This document shows, piece after piece, positions 16,882-23,944 of a DNA stretch of 64,000 nucleotides; positions within the stretch are counted from its first letter, which is position 1; every line of letters begins with the position of its first letter. A program made the translations under genes and the position numbers. Origin of the DNA: Pseudomonadota bacterium (lineage in GTDB: Bacteria > Pseudomonadota > Alphaproteobacteria > Rhizobiales > Xanthobacteraceae); NCBI GenBank assembly GCA_023386635.1, contig JAEWJH010000039.1, forward strand, positions 1 to 64,000, read 5' to 3'. The notes beneath the pieces are model-generated. The model did no database searches. It was given only the letters and a program-made list of their open reading frames with translations, and was not told the DNA's origin.

Positions 16882-17796
16882 ATGATCATCGATATGCATA
16901 CGCACCCATTCGGCAATCCGACTTTCTCGTATGGAGATGCAGTCAAAACGCGTCGGGACGTGATCAATCTGCGCCGTCAGAAGCCGGAGCTATTCCGCCA
17001 GCGCTATGTCAATGCACGCGAGTTGACCGACCTTCTCGTCGAAGACATGAATATCGGCGGCATCGACAAAACGGTCATTCAGCCTGGATTCCGCGAAGAC
17101 CCCATCGAGGTCTATGATGCGGTTAGAAAGCATCCCGATCGGCTCGTCGGCCTTTTCAACATCGGCCACGAAGGATCGAAGCATCCAGCCGACAGCGACA
17201 TCTATCAGGATATCGACTGGAAGAAGACGCGGGAAGAAATCGATCACTATGTAAAGAAGCTGGATTTGCGCGGGTGTGGCGAGGTCATGTTGACGCGTTT
17301 CACGCGCGAATCGGCACCCGAGAAGATTGCTCGCGACTTGCGGCCCCTTATGGAAGCGCTGAGCGATCATAAGGTCCCTGTCATGTTCTTGACGGGGTGG
17401 ACGCAGTTTTCGACGCCGCTTTATCACGGCATGCCGTTGTTTGTTGATCTTCTGGCGGAATGGTTCCCGGAAGTCCCGATCGTTATCACGAAGATGGGGC
17501 GCAGCTATTCCTTCATCTTCGAGATGGCGCTAGCCGTGGCATACAAGCACTACAATGTGTTCATCGACGTCGTGCAGGCGGACCCGAGCCATATTGAACG
17601 GGCGGTGTCTGAACTCGGCGCTGACCGGATCATGTTCGGAACCGACTGGTCGCCGACGTGGCGCGCCGAGGCCGGCGACATCTATAAGAAGAATTTGAAG
17701 AAGATGGGCGACCTGAAACTCACGCCGGAAGATCGCGAATGGATCATGTGGAAGACTTCCGCAGGCCTGTTCAAGATCAAGCAGGACGCCAACTAG
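16882..17796 (+). CDS. Amidohydrolase family (amidohydrolase 2, TIM-barrel) enzyme
   Basis: The 304-residue protein is a metal-dependent TIM-barrel hydrolase or decarboxylase. It opens with IDMHTHPF (metal His6 and His8) and ends the barrel with FGTDWSP, which carries the conserved Asp. The ACMSD-like branch of this family decarboxylates or hydrolyses aromatic acids and lactones. Pairing with a Bug-type binding protein suggests uptake and first-step metabolism of one carboxylate; the compound cannot be named. It shares the lower GC of its partner. A hairpin terminator follows at 17844. Confidence 0.8.
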   Translation: MIIDMHTHPFGNPTFSYGDAVKTRRDVINLRRQKPELFRQRYVNARELTDLLVEDMNIGGIDKTVIQPGFREDPIEVYDAVRKHPDRLVGLFNIGHEGSKHPADSDIYQDIDWKKTREEIDHYVKKLDLRGCGEVMLTRFTRESAPEKIARDLRPLMEALSDHKVPVMFLTGWTQFSTPLYHGMPLFVDLLAEWFPEVPIVITKMGRSYSFIFEMALAVAYKHYNVFIDVVQADPSHIERAVSELGADRIMFGTDWSPTWRAEAGDIYKKNLKKMGDLKLTPEDREWIMWKTSAGLFKIKQDAN

Positions 17797-17843
17797 ATCG
17801 CGTTACCCTGTCCCGTTTCCGCGGGGCCTCGATATGTGATGGT

Positions 17844-17874
17844 CGTGCCGGATCAACCCGGCACGGCCGTTTTC
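17844..17874 (+). terminator. Rho-independent terminator
   Basis: The 8-bp stem CGTGCCGG / CCGGCACG with a 6-nt loop is followed by GCCGTTTTC. It closes the binding-protein/amidohydrolase operon. Confidence 0.65.
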
Positions 17875-17964
17875 AGCTTCAGGGTATCACGGCGCAGGGA
17901 GCTTCTTGCGGCGAGCAGATACTGCTTCGCGCAACCGGTAAGATTGGACCGTATCTTGAGGAAG

Positions 17965-18049
17965 TGGTGCCCCTGGCCGGACTCGAACCAGCACGTATTG
18001 CTACACCTGATTTTGAGTCAGGCGCGTCTACCAATTCCGCCACAGGGGC
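17965..18049 (-). tRNA. tRNA-Leu (anticodon CAA)
   Basis: The 85-nt gene reads on the minus strand. Acceptor arms GCCCCTG and CAGGGGC pair perfectly, followed by A and an encoded CCA. The anticodon stem CCTGA / TCAGG holds the loop CTCAAAA, giving CAA. The longer variable region fits a class II leucine tRNA, and the T-arm reads GGTTCGAGTCC. Its 3' end faces the lower-GC patch at 15.8-17.8 kb. Confidence 0.96.
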
Positions 18050-18112
18050 TTGACCGGCGCGGATCATAGTGGCGCATTGCCCGAGGTCAATCTGTCGATC
18101 CGGGAAATTTTC

Positions 18113-18649
18113 ATGTCCGATCTCCGTGCCGCAGGCACTCTGCCGTCGCCCGAAAATGCTGCACTGGCGGTGGCGGCCGGCGCGGCGCTGACGCTGATCG
18201 GCGCCTGGATTTTCCAGTATGGCTTCGGTTATCCGCCGTGCCCGCTCTGCCTGGAGCAGCGCTATGCCTATTATTTTGCCGTGCCGCTCGGCGTGATGCT
18301 GTGGCTCGGCCTGAATTATGGTGCGCGGCGGCGGGTGCTGGCGGCGGGCTTTGCCGCGCTGGCGCTCGCCTTCCTGTGGAACGCCGGCCTTGGCGCCTAT
18401 CATTCCGGGGTCGAATGGCGGTTCTGGGCAGGGCCGTCGGATTGCTCCGGCTCGCTCGGACAGCTCGGCGGGCCGGGCGGCCTGCTAGAGCAATTGCAGA
18501 ACACGCGGGTGGTCCGCTGCGACGAAGCGGCCTGGCGCTTTCTCGGTTTGTCGTTGGCGGGTTATAATGTTTTGATCTCGCTTGCGCTCGCGGCGCTTGC
18601 GCTCATCGGCGTCCGGGGCGTGTGGCACCGGTCCGACGAGACGGCGTGA
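18113..18649 (+). CDS. dsbB: Disulfide bond formation protein B
   Basis: DsbB reoxidises periplasmic DsbA and passes electrons to quinone. The 178-residue protein has four membrane helices, the first periplasmic-loop pair Cys43-Cys46 (PPCPLC) and the second pair Cys111 (SDCSG) and Cys136 (VVRCDE), matching the four essential cysteines of E. coli DsbB. The ATG at 18113 gives a normal length and follows the divergent tRNA-Leu. No dsbA is in the window. Confidence 0.9.
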   Translation: MSDLRAAGTLPSPENAALAVAAGAALTLIGAWIFQYGFGYPPCPLCLEQRYAYYFAVPLGVMLWLGLNYGARRRVLAAGFAALALAFLWNAGLGAYHSGVEWRFWAGPSDCSGSLGQLGGPGGLLEQLQNTRVVRCDEAAWRFLGLSLAGYNVLISLALAALALIGVRGVWHRSDETA

Positions 18650-18733
18650 GCAGCCGAGCCACCGGGCGGCGAGTGTCAGCGGCGAGATGTGTTGAACAGC
18701 GTTTAGGCCATCACCAGAGATCAGGAGGACGCC

Positions 18734-18850
18734 ATGGCGTCGAAAGAACAGAAGTCCAACAAAGAGAAAAAGAAACCGAAGGCCGACAAGAACAAGCAGA
18801 AGAGCAATCTGGCCCCGCATCAGCAGCGCCAGCAGGGCGGCGCGCGTTAA
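18734..18850 (+). CDS. 38-residue lysine-rich basic peptide
   Basis: The short gene encodes a highly charged peptide: about one third Lys in its first 26 residues (KEQKSNKEKKKPKADKNKQK), then a Gln/Gly/Arg tail. AGGAGG at 18723-18728 sits five bases before the ATG, and a perfect 14-bp-stem terminator begins eight bases after the stop, so it has the marks of a real, separately expressed gene. The composition suggests a disordered nucleic-acid- or ribosome-associated peptide, but no family is recognised. Confidence 0.7.
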   Translation: MASKEQKSNKEKKKPKADKNKQKSNLAPHQQRQQGGAR

Positions 18851-18857
18851 ACGCAGC

Positions 18858-18894
18858 AAACGGGCGAAGTCGGTGACTTCGCCCGTTTGCTTTT
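18858..18894 (+). terminator. Strong rho-independent terminator
   Basis: A perfect 14-bp stem (18858-18871 with 18875-18888, arms AAACGGGCGAAGTC / GACTTCGCCCGTTT) around a GGT loop is followed by GCTTTT. It ends the 38-codon gene. The next 230 nt to the HNH gene show nothing recognisable. Confidence 0.88.
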
Positions 18895-19127
18895 AGCGTG
18901 AGGGTGTTGCCTCAAAACGATCACGGCCACGAAAGACAGGGCGCGGGTACATCCGCCGTCGCCGCAATCTCGTGGCCGTTCTCACAGGTCGGTTGTTAAA
19001 TCGACCTACTGGCGGAGCCGGGGGAAGCTCAACGCCGTTAAAGCCCATATGGGGACGATCCGGCGAAGCGCAAGGGCAGAAAGCCCGCTCAAGTCGCTAC
19101 GCTGGTTCGAGCCGAAAAGGCCGGCCA

Positions 19128-19697
19128 TCAGGGCTCGAGTTCGCTATCCCAGTAGAGATAATCGACCCAGCTTTCGTGCAGATAGTTGGGCGGGAACAGC
19201 CGGCCATTGCGGTGCAGGTGATGCACCGTCGGCTGGAACGGCAGTTGCGACGGCCACATCTTGGCTTCGTCGACGGTCTTGCTGCCCTTGCGCAGGTTGC
19301 AGGGCGAGCAGGCGGCGATGACATTGTGCCAGGTGGTGGTGCCGCCGCGCGAGCGCGGGATGAGATGGTCGAACGTCAGGTCGTCGGGTGAGCCGCAGAA
19401 CTGGCAGCAGAACTTGTCGCGCAGAAAGACGTTGAAGCGCGTGAACGCCGGATACAGCGACGGCTTCACATAGCTCTTGAGCGAGACGACGCTCGGCAGC
19501 TTTATCGCCGTGGTTGGGCTGCGCACCGCCGTTTCGTACTCGGCGACGATGTTCACGCGATCAAGGAACACCGCCTTGATCGTATCCTGCCAGGACCACA
19601 GTGACAGCGGATAGTAGCTGAGCGGGCGAAAGTCGGCATTCAGGACAAGGGCAGGAAAGCCGTTTGTCGAAACACCATTCGTCGAAACGCTGTTCAT
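19128..19697 (-). CDS. HNH endonuclease family protein
   Basis: The roughly 189-residue protein contains a zinc-containing HNH nuclease module in its second half: CCQFCGSPDD (CxxC), FDHLIPRSRGG (catalytic His) and HNVIAACSPCNLRKG (Asn and the second CxxC). A conserved N-terminal region (LVLNADFRPLSYYPLSLWSW) is shared by a chromosomal HNH family found widely in alphaproteobacteria. Its role is unknown, and no restriction or phage gene is nearby. The start is uncertain: the ATG at 19697 lacks a strong Shine-Dalgarno, and other in-frame starts lie upstream. Confidence 0.82.
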   Translation of the reverse strand: MNSVSTNGVSTNGFPALVLNADFRPLSYYPLSLWSWQDTIKAVFLDRVNIVAEYETAVRSPTTAIKLPSVVSLKSYVKPSLYPAFTRFNVFLRDKFCCQFCGSPDDLTFDHLIPRSRGGTTTWHNVIAACSPCNLRKGSKTVDEAKMWPSQLPFQPTVHHLHRNGRLFPPNYLHESWVDYLYWDSELEP

Positions 19698-19855
19698 CGA
19701 GACGTGGGCGTTCAAGCAAACCCCATCAGTGCGGGCCGGCCCGGTCGCCGACCGATTCCCGCAACAGTCTACAGTCAGCATGACGGGGGTGTGAAGGCGG
19801 TTGCACGGCCGCTGCCCCAGGCGTTGGATAGGACCAATGTCGCGGTCAGAAACCC

Positions 19856-19883
19856 GGGAACCTCTGCCGCCGGGCTGCATCTA
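19856..19883 (+). promoter_or_regulatory. ECF-type promoter upstream of the sigma factor gene
   Basis: GGGAACCTC (19856-19864) and CTGCATCTA (19875-19883) are separated by exactly 10 bases. The same two blocks with the same spacing occur upstream of the DUF4142/cupredoxin genes (20619-20646). GGAAC is a typical ECF -35 core, so the pair looks like an autoregulated sigma promoter. Confidence 0.6.
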
Positions 19884-19929
19884 AGCCCCGAGCAGGACGA
19901 GAACCCAGCCGAGAACCCCCAGAGGCCTC

Positions 19930-20613
19930 ATGCCAATACCCCAGACAGAACCCGGCCCCGCCGGCGACGCGGCGCTGGTCGCCCGTATCCGGGCCGGCGA
20001 CGAGGATGCCGTCCGCACCCTGGTCCGCCGCAATAACCAGCGGCTGTTCCGGGTTGCCCGCAGCATCCTGCGCGACGATGCCGAGGCCGAAGACGCGGTG
20101 CAGGAGGCCTATGTGCGGGCCTTCACCCATCTCGACAGCTTCCGGGGCGAGGCGCTGTTGTCCACATGGCTGACGCGGATCGTCGTCAACGAGGCGCTTG
20201 GCCGCCTTCGGTCGCGGCGGCCGATGACGCCATGGATGGAAGACATCGTCACCGACGGCGATGGCCAGGTGGTGCCATTTCCTTTGATCTCGCCGCAGCC
20301 CGATCCGGAGCGCTCCATGGCCCAGCACGAAATCAAGGACATTCTCGAACGCGCGATCGATGCGCTGCCCGATCCGTTCCGCGTCGTGCTGGTCGCGCGC
20401 GTGCTCGAGGAGATGAGCGTCGAGGAAACCGCGGCGCTGTTCGGCCTGCGGCCGGAAACGGTGAAGACGCGGCTGCATCGCGCGCGCGACATGCTTCGCC
20501 GCGATGTGGAACAGCAGCTCGGCCCGATGCTGGCGCAGAGCTTTCCGTTCGCTGGCGCCCGCTGCGAGCGCATGGCCGAGAATGTTGTCATGCGTTTGCG
20601 CGAATTGCGCTGA
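19930..20613 (+). CDS. ECF-subfamily RNA polymerase sigma factor
   Basis: This 227-residue sigma factor has region 2 (about 25-95; DDAEAEDAVQEAYVRAF for core binding and -10 melting, LSTWLTRIVVNEALGRL) and region 4 (about 140-195; MSVEETAALFGLRPETVKTR helix-turn-helix). Both ends of region 4 are complete. No anti-sigma gene is adjacent; the next genes encode a periplasmic DUF4142 protein and a cupredoxin. It carries a C-terminal tail of about 30 residues after region 4. The two matching promoter blocks imply that it drives its own gene and the two downstream genes. Confidence 0.92.
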   Translation: MPIPQTEPGPAGDAALVARIRAGDEDAVRTLVRRNNQRLFRVARSILRDDAEAEDAVQEAYVRAFTHLDSFRGEALLSTWLTRIVVNEALGRLRSRRPMTPWMEDIVTDGDGQVVPFPLISPQPDPERSMAQHEIKDILERAIDALPDPFRVVLVARVLEEMSVEETAALFGLRPETVKTRLHRARDMLRRDVEQQLGPMLAQSFPFAGARCERMAENVVMRLRELR

Positions 20614-20618
20614 TTGCC

Positions 20619-20646
20619 GGGAACCTCGCGCGCGCTGCTGCATCCA
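20619..20646 (+). promoter_or_regulatory. Second copy of the ECF-type promoter, upstream of DUF4142/cupredoxin
   Basis: GGGAACCTC (20619-20627), 10 bases, CTGCATCCA (20638-20646). The blocks match those upstream of the sigma gene at 17 of 18 positions, with identical spacing, while the 10 spacer bases differ. The spacing from the end of the element to the ATG is 61 nt. Confidence 0.6.
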
Positions 20647-20707
20647 ATGCTTGTGAAGAGGCCGCGTCCGACCATCGGGGTCGCCGGGCCGATCAGGGAG
20701 CGATGTG

Positions 20708-21229
20708 ATGTTGAAGATCGTCAGTGGCGTGTGCGCCGTGATGTTGCTGGGCGCCGGCGCGGCGTGGGCGCAAAGCGCCAAACCGAACGATGCGCAGATC
20801 GCGCATATCGCCTACACGGCGGGTGAGATCGATGTGAAAGCGGGCGAGCTCGCCTTGCAGAAATCAAAGAGCAAGGCCGTGCGCGATTTCGCCACCAGCA
20901 TGGTCAAGGACCATCGCGCGGTGAACGAGAAGGCGCTCGCGCTGGTCAAAAAGCTCAAGGTGACGCCGCAGGACAACGACACCAGCAAGGCGCTGACCAA
21001 GCAGGCGGCCGACAAGCAGGCCGAACTCAAGAAGCTCTCCGGCGACGCGTTCGACAAGGCCTATGTCGCCAACGAGGTCGCCTATCACAAGACCGTCGAT
21101 AACGCGCTGGAGCAGACGCTGATCCCGTCGGCATCCAATGCCGAATTGAAGGAACTGCTGCAGACCGGGCTGAAGATCTTCCAGGGCCATCTGGCGCATG
21201 CCGAGCATGTCGCGGCCGATTTGAAGTAA
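20708..21229 (+). CDS. DUF4142 family periplasmic protein
   Basis: The protein (173 residues from the ATG) has a signal peptide (cleavage near AWAQS, about 22). A helical DUF4142 domain, ferritin-like in outline, follows (DAQIAHIAYTAGEIDVKAGE, VRDFATSMVKDHRAVNEKA, and a C-terminal LKIFQGHLAHAEHVA). AGGGAG lies seven bases before the ATG at 20708; a GTG three bases earlier is possible. DUF4142 proteins are envelope-stress-linked, but their chemistry is unknown. The gene lies between the ECF sigma gene and the cupredoxin, and probably shares a transcript with the latter. Confidence 0.85.
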   Translation: MLKIVSGVCAVMLLGAGAAWAQSAKPNDAQIAHIAYTAGEIDVKAGELALQKSKSKAVRDFATSMVKDHRAVNEKALALVKKLKVTPQDNDTSKALTKQAADKQAELKKLSGDAFDKAYVANEVAYHKTVDNALEQTLIPSASNAELKELLQTGLKIFQGHLAHAEHVAADLK

Positions 21230-21250
21230 CGGATGACCGGGAGGAAGCAG

Positions 21251-21574
21251 ATGATGCGGACGGATATCGTGCGGCCGATCGTATTCGGCCTGTCGCTGGG
21301 GTTCGCTACGGCGGCTCTTGCCGCGGAAACCATCACGATCACCATGGACAAGGTTGCGTTCGCGCCGACCGCCGTGTCCGCCCGCGTCGGCGACACTCTC
21401 GAATGGCGCAATGCCGATTTCGTGGCTCACACCGCGACAGCGCGCGACAAGAGTTTCGACATCAACGTTCTGCCGAACAAGATCGGCAAGCTGGTGCTGA
21501 AGAAGGCCGGAAAATTCGACTACTACTGCCGCTATCACCCGACCATGACCGGCACCATCACGGTGACGGAGTAA
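21251..21574 (+). CDS. Periplasmic cupredoxin (plastocyanin/amicyanin-like)
   Basis: The 107-residue blue-copper-type protein has a signal peptide (about 1-25, ALAAE). All four type 1 copper ligands are present: His60 (VAHTA), Cys93 (YYCRYHP), His96 and Met99. It would carry one electron in the periplasm. The start at 21251 was chosen for the GGGAGG at 21239-21244; an ATG at 21233 precedes that signal. Expression with DUF4142 under the ECF sigma suggests a role in metal or redox stress. Confidence 0.87.
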   Translation: MMRTDIVRPIVFGLSLGFATAALAAETITITMDKVAFAPTAVSARVGDTLEWRNADFVAHTATARDKSFDINVLPNKIGKLVLKKAGKFDYYCRYHPTMTGTITVTE

Positions 21575-21577
21575 CGT

Positions 21578-22261
21578 CTACTTCAGGCGGCGGGCCAGAA
21601 ACTCGCCGCCGTGACGCAGGCCTTCCTGGTCGATGCCGTGGCCGACGCCGGGCGAGACGTGCCATTCCACCGGCACGTCGAGCGCGGATAACGCCTGCGC
21701 CGCCATGAACAAAGCTTGCACCGGGATCAACTCGTCACGGTCGCCATGCACCAGCAGAACCGGCGGGCGTGAGCGGATGTCGGCGGTGATGTCCGTCTCC
21801 TCGTCGGGCGGCAACACCAGCAGGCCGGAATAGCCGACGATCGCGGCGGGCGCGACGGCGAGGCGCAAACCGACATGCAGCGACATCATCGTGCCTTGCG
21901 AGAAACCCACCAAAGCGAGCGCCGACGGCGGCAGGTTGTGCCGCGCCAACTCCGCGTCGAGGAAGGCTTCGAGCGCCGGCGCCGCGGCATGCACACCGTC
22001 CCAGCGCTCGTTCGGATCGCGGAACGTCAGCGGAAACCATTCGCGGCCCATGGGCGACTGGCCGCACGGATGCGGCGCGTGCGGCGAGACGAAGGCGGTG
22101 TCGGGCAGCAGTTGCTGCCAGGCGCGACCGATATCGATCAGATCGTTGCCGTCGGCGCCGTAGCCATGCAGGAACACGACCAGATTTCTGGCGCGGCCGG
22201 AGGCCGGCGCCAGGCGCGGGCCGTCGAGGCGGGGAAGATGGGCGGGGGACTGATCGGTCAT
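21578..22261 (-). CDS. Carboxylesterase/phospholipase-type alpha/beta hydrolase
   Basis: This 227-residue serine hydrolase is of the YpfH/carboxylesterase 2 group. It shows the oxyanion-hole region VVFLHGYGADGNDL, the nucleophile elbow GFSQG, the acid Asp in LLVHGDRDELIP and the base His in GVGHGID. It acts on short acyl or thioester substrates in the cytoplasm. The start overlaps the stop of the DNA glycosylase gene (ATGA), so the two are cotranslated. It is convergent with the cupredoxin gene, three bases apart. Confidence 0.87.
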   Translation of the reverse strand: MTDQSPAHLPRLDGPRLAPASGRARNLVVFLHGYGADGNDLIDIGRAWQQLLPDTAFVSPHAPHPCGQSPMGREWFPLTFRDPNERWDGVHAAAPALEAFLDAELARHNLPPSALALVGFSQGTMMSLHVGLRLAVAPAAIVGYSGLLVLPPDEETDITADIRSRPPVLLVHGDRDELIPVQALFMAAQALSALDVPVEWHVSPGVGHGIDQEGLRHGGEFLARRLK

Positions 22262-22932
22262 TGCGTTGCTCCTGCAGGCGAGGTCGGCCCCACAGGCACG
22301 CCGTCGCGTCGTTTCACCGCCTTGTAATAAGCCCATAGCAGATGTGCGGCGACGCCGCGCCACGGCCGCCACACTTCGGCGAGCCTGGTCAGCGCTTTCG
22401 CGTCGGGACGCCGCCGCAGGTTAAAGGCGATGCGAGCTGCTTCCTGCAAAGCGAGATCGCCCGCAGGCCAGGCATCGGCGTGGCCGAGACAGAACAGCAG
22501 ATAGATGTCCGCCGTCCACGGGCCGATGCCGTGCAGCTTGATCAGCGCGGCATGGGCGTCGTCGGCAGGCATCTCTCCCAGTGCATCGAGATCGATCTCG
22601 CCGCGCGCCACCGCGTGGCCGAGCGCCTTCACGGTCTTGATCTTCGGCGTCGACAGGCCGATCCGTGCGAGCTTGTCGCGCCGCGCGAGACGGACGGTGT
22701 CGTGATGGAAGGGATCGAACGCCGCGGCGAAGCGGCCCCAGATGGCGGCCGCGCTGGCGACTGAGAGTTGCTGGCCCATGACGATGTGGCACAGTCCGGC
22801 AAAGCCGGCCGGCCGCCGCCGCAGCCCGAAGCCGCCGGCCCGCTCCGCGACCGGTTCCAGTCGCGGATCGGCCTTGAGCAGGGCTTCGAGGCCCGCCCGT
22901 AAATCCGCCTCGCTGTGCAGGTAGTGCGTCAT
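22258..22932 (-). CDS. DNA-3-methyladenine glycosylase II (AlkA-like)
   Basis: This 224-residue DNA repair enzyme removes alkylated bases. It has the helix-hairpin-helix-GPD signature: LIKLHGIGPWTADIYLL (about 140-157), then the catalytic Asp in WPAGDLAL (about 172). It lacks the N-terminal AlkA-N domain of E. coli AlkA, as many alphaproteobacterial versions do. Translational coupling with an esterase gene has no obvious mechanistic reason. Confidence 0.87.
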   Translation of the reverse strand: MTHYLHSEADLRAGLEALLKADPRLEPVAERAGGFGLRRRPAGFAGLCHIVMGQQLSVASAAAIWGRFAAAFDPFHHDTVRLARRDKLARIGLSTPKIKTVKALGHAVARGEIDLDALGEMPADDAHAALIKLHGIGPWTADIYLLFCLGHADAWPAGDLALQEAARIAFNLRRRPDAKALTRLAEVWRPWRGVAAHLLWAYYKAVKRRDGVPVGPTSPAGATQ

Positions 22933-23030
22933 TTAAGGCTTGTCAGAACCGTGTCGAACCCGCATCCATCCGCGAAGTTGCACCCGCCGGTCAAGCCGGT
23001 TGCTGAAGGTTGAGGTTGTCAGAGCCGCGC

Positions 23031-23876
23031 ATGAGCGTGTTCCGCTTCGCGCCGTCGCCGAACGGCTATCTGCATCTCGGCCACGCATACTCGGCGCTGC
23101 TGAATGCGCAGGCGGCGGAGGCCGTCGGCGGACGGCTGCTGCTGCGGATCGAGGATATCGATCCGGCGCGCTGTCGTCCGGAGTTCGAACGGGCGATCTA
23201 CGACGACCTTGACTGGCTCGGATTGCGCTTCGCGCCGCCGATCCGCCGCCAGTCGGAGCATCTGGCCGAGCATCGCGCCGCGCTGGAGCGGCTGCAGCAG
23301 ATGGAACTGATCTATCCGAGCTTCGAAAGCCGTGCCGACCTCGCGCGCCTGGTCGCCGAGCGCGAGGCGCAGGGTGAAACATGGCCGCGCGATCCCGACG
23401 GCGCGCCGCTCTATCCCGGCGCCGACAAGATGCTGTCGGCCCCGGCGCGACAGCGCCGGATCGAGGAAGGGCGGCCCTATGCGCTGCGGCTCGACATGAG
23501 CGCGGCGCTGGCGCGCGTGCCGCAACTGAGTTGGCGCGAGGCGGGGCGCGAGGTTCTCGCCGATCCTGCGGCATGGGGCGATGTGGTGCTGGCGCGCAAG
23601 GATGCGCCGGTCGGCTACCATCTGGCGGTGACGGTGGACGACGCCGTGCAGGGTGTCACCCATGTGGTGCGCGGCCTCGACCTCTATCATGCGACGTCGA
23701 TCCACCGGCTGCTGCAGGCGCTGCTCGGCCTGCCGGAACCCGCTTATCACCACCACCGGCTGATCCTCGATGAAGCCGGCCACAAACTGTCGAAATCGAC
23801 ACAGGCGACCGGGCTGCGGGAACTGCGTGCCGCCGGCAAGACACGGGCCGGAATCTACGCGATGATCGGCCTGTAA
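23031..23876 (+). CDS. gluQ: Glutamyl-Q tRNA(Asp) synthetase
   Basis: GluQ-RS attaches glutamate to the queuosine base of tRNA-Asp. The 281-residue protein is a GluRS catalytic core without the anticodon-binding domain. It shows the HIGH-type motif YLHLGHAYSALLN (about 13-25), the RIEDIDPAR motif and the HKLSKS motif near the C-terminus. The zinc-binding Cys cluster of the E. coli enzyme is absent: the position has PSFES (Ser97, Glu99), and no Cys follows the Tyr at about 128. It is divergent from the alkA-like gene. Confidence 0.92.
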   Translation: MSVFRFAPSPNGYLHLGHAYSALLNAQAAEAVGGRLLLRIEDIDPARCRPEFERAIYDDLDWLGLRFAPPIRRQSEHLAEHRAALERLQQMELIYPSFESRADLARLVAEREAQGETWPRDPDGAPLYPGADKMLSAPARQRRIEEGRPYALRLDMSAALARVPQLSWREAGREVLADPAAWGDVVLARKDAPVGYHLAVTVDDAVQGVTHVVRGLDLYHATSIHRLLQALLGLPEPAYHHHRLILDEAGHKLSKSTQATGLRELRAAGKTRAGIYAMIGL

Positions 23877-23944
23877 CCGTAATATGGCCTCGCGCTCGCC
23901 TGAGCGGGGCTTCCATGCCATGGTGCCGCGGGGTTTGGGGCAGC

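Noticed and set aside
15550..17964. Integrated genomic island with att sites at tRNA-Leu
   Set aside because: Lower GC and position fit, but no integrase and no direct repeat of the tRNA 3' end could be found on the far side.
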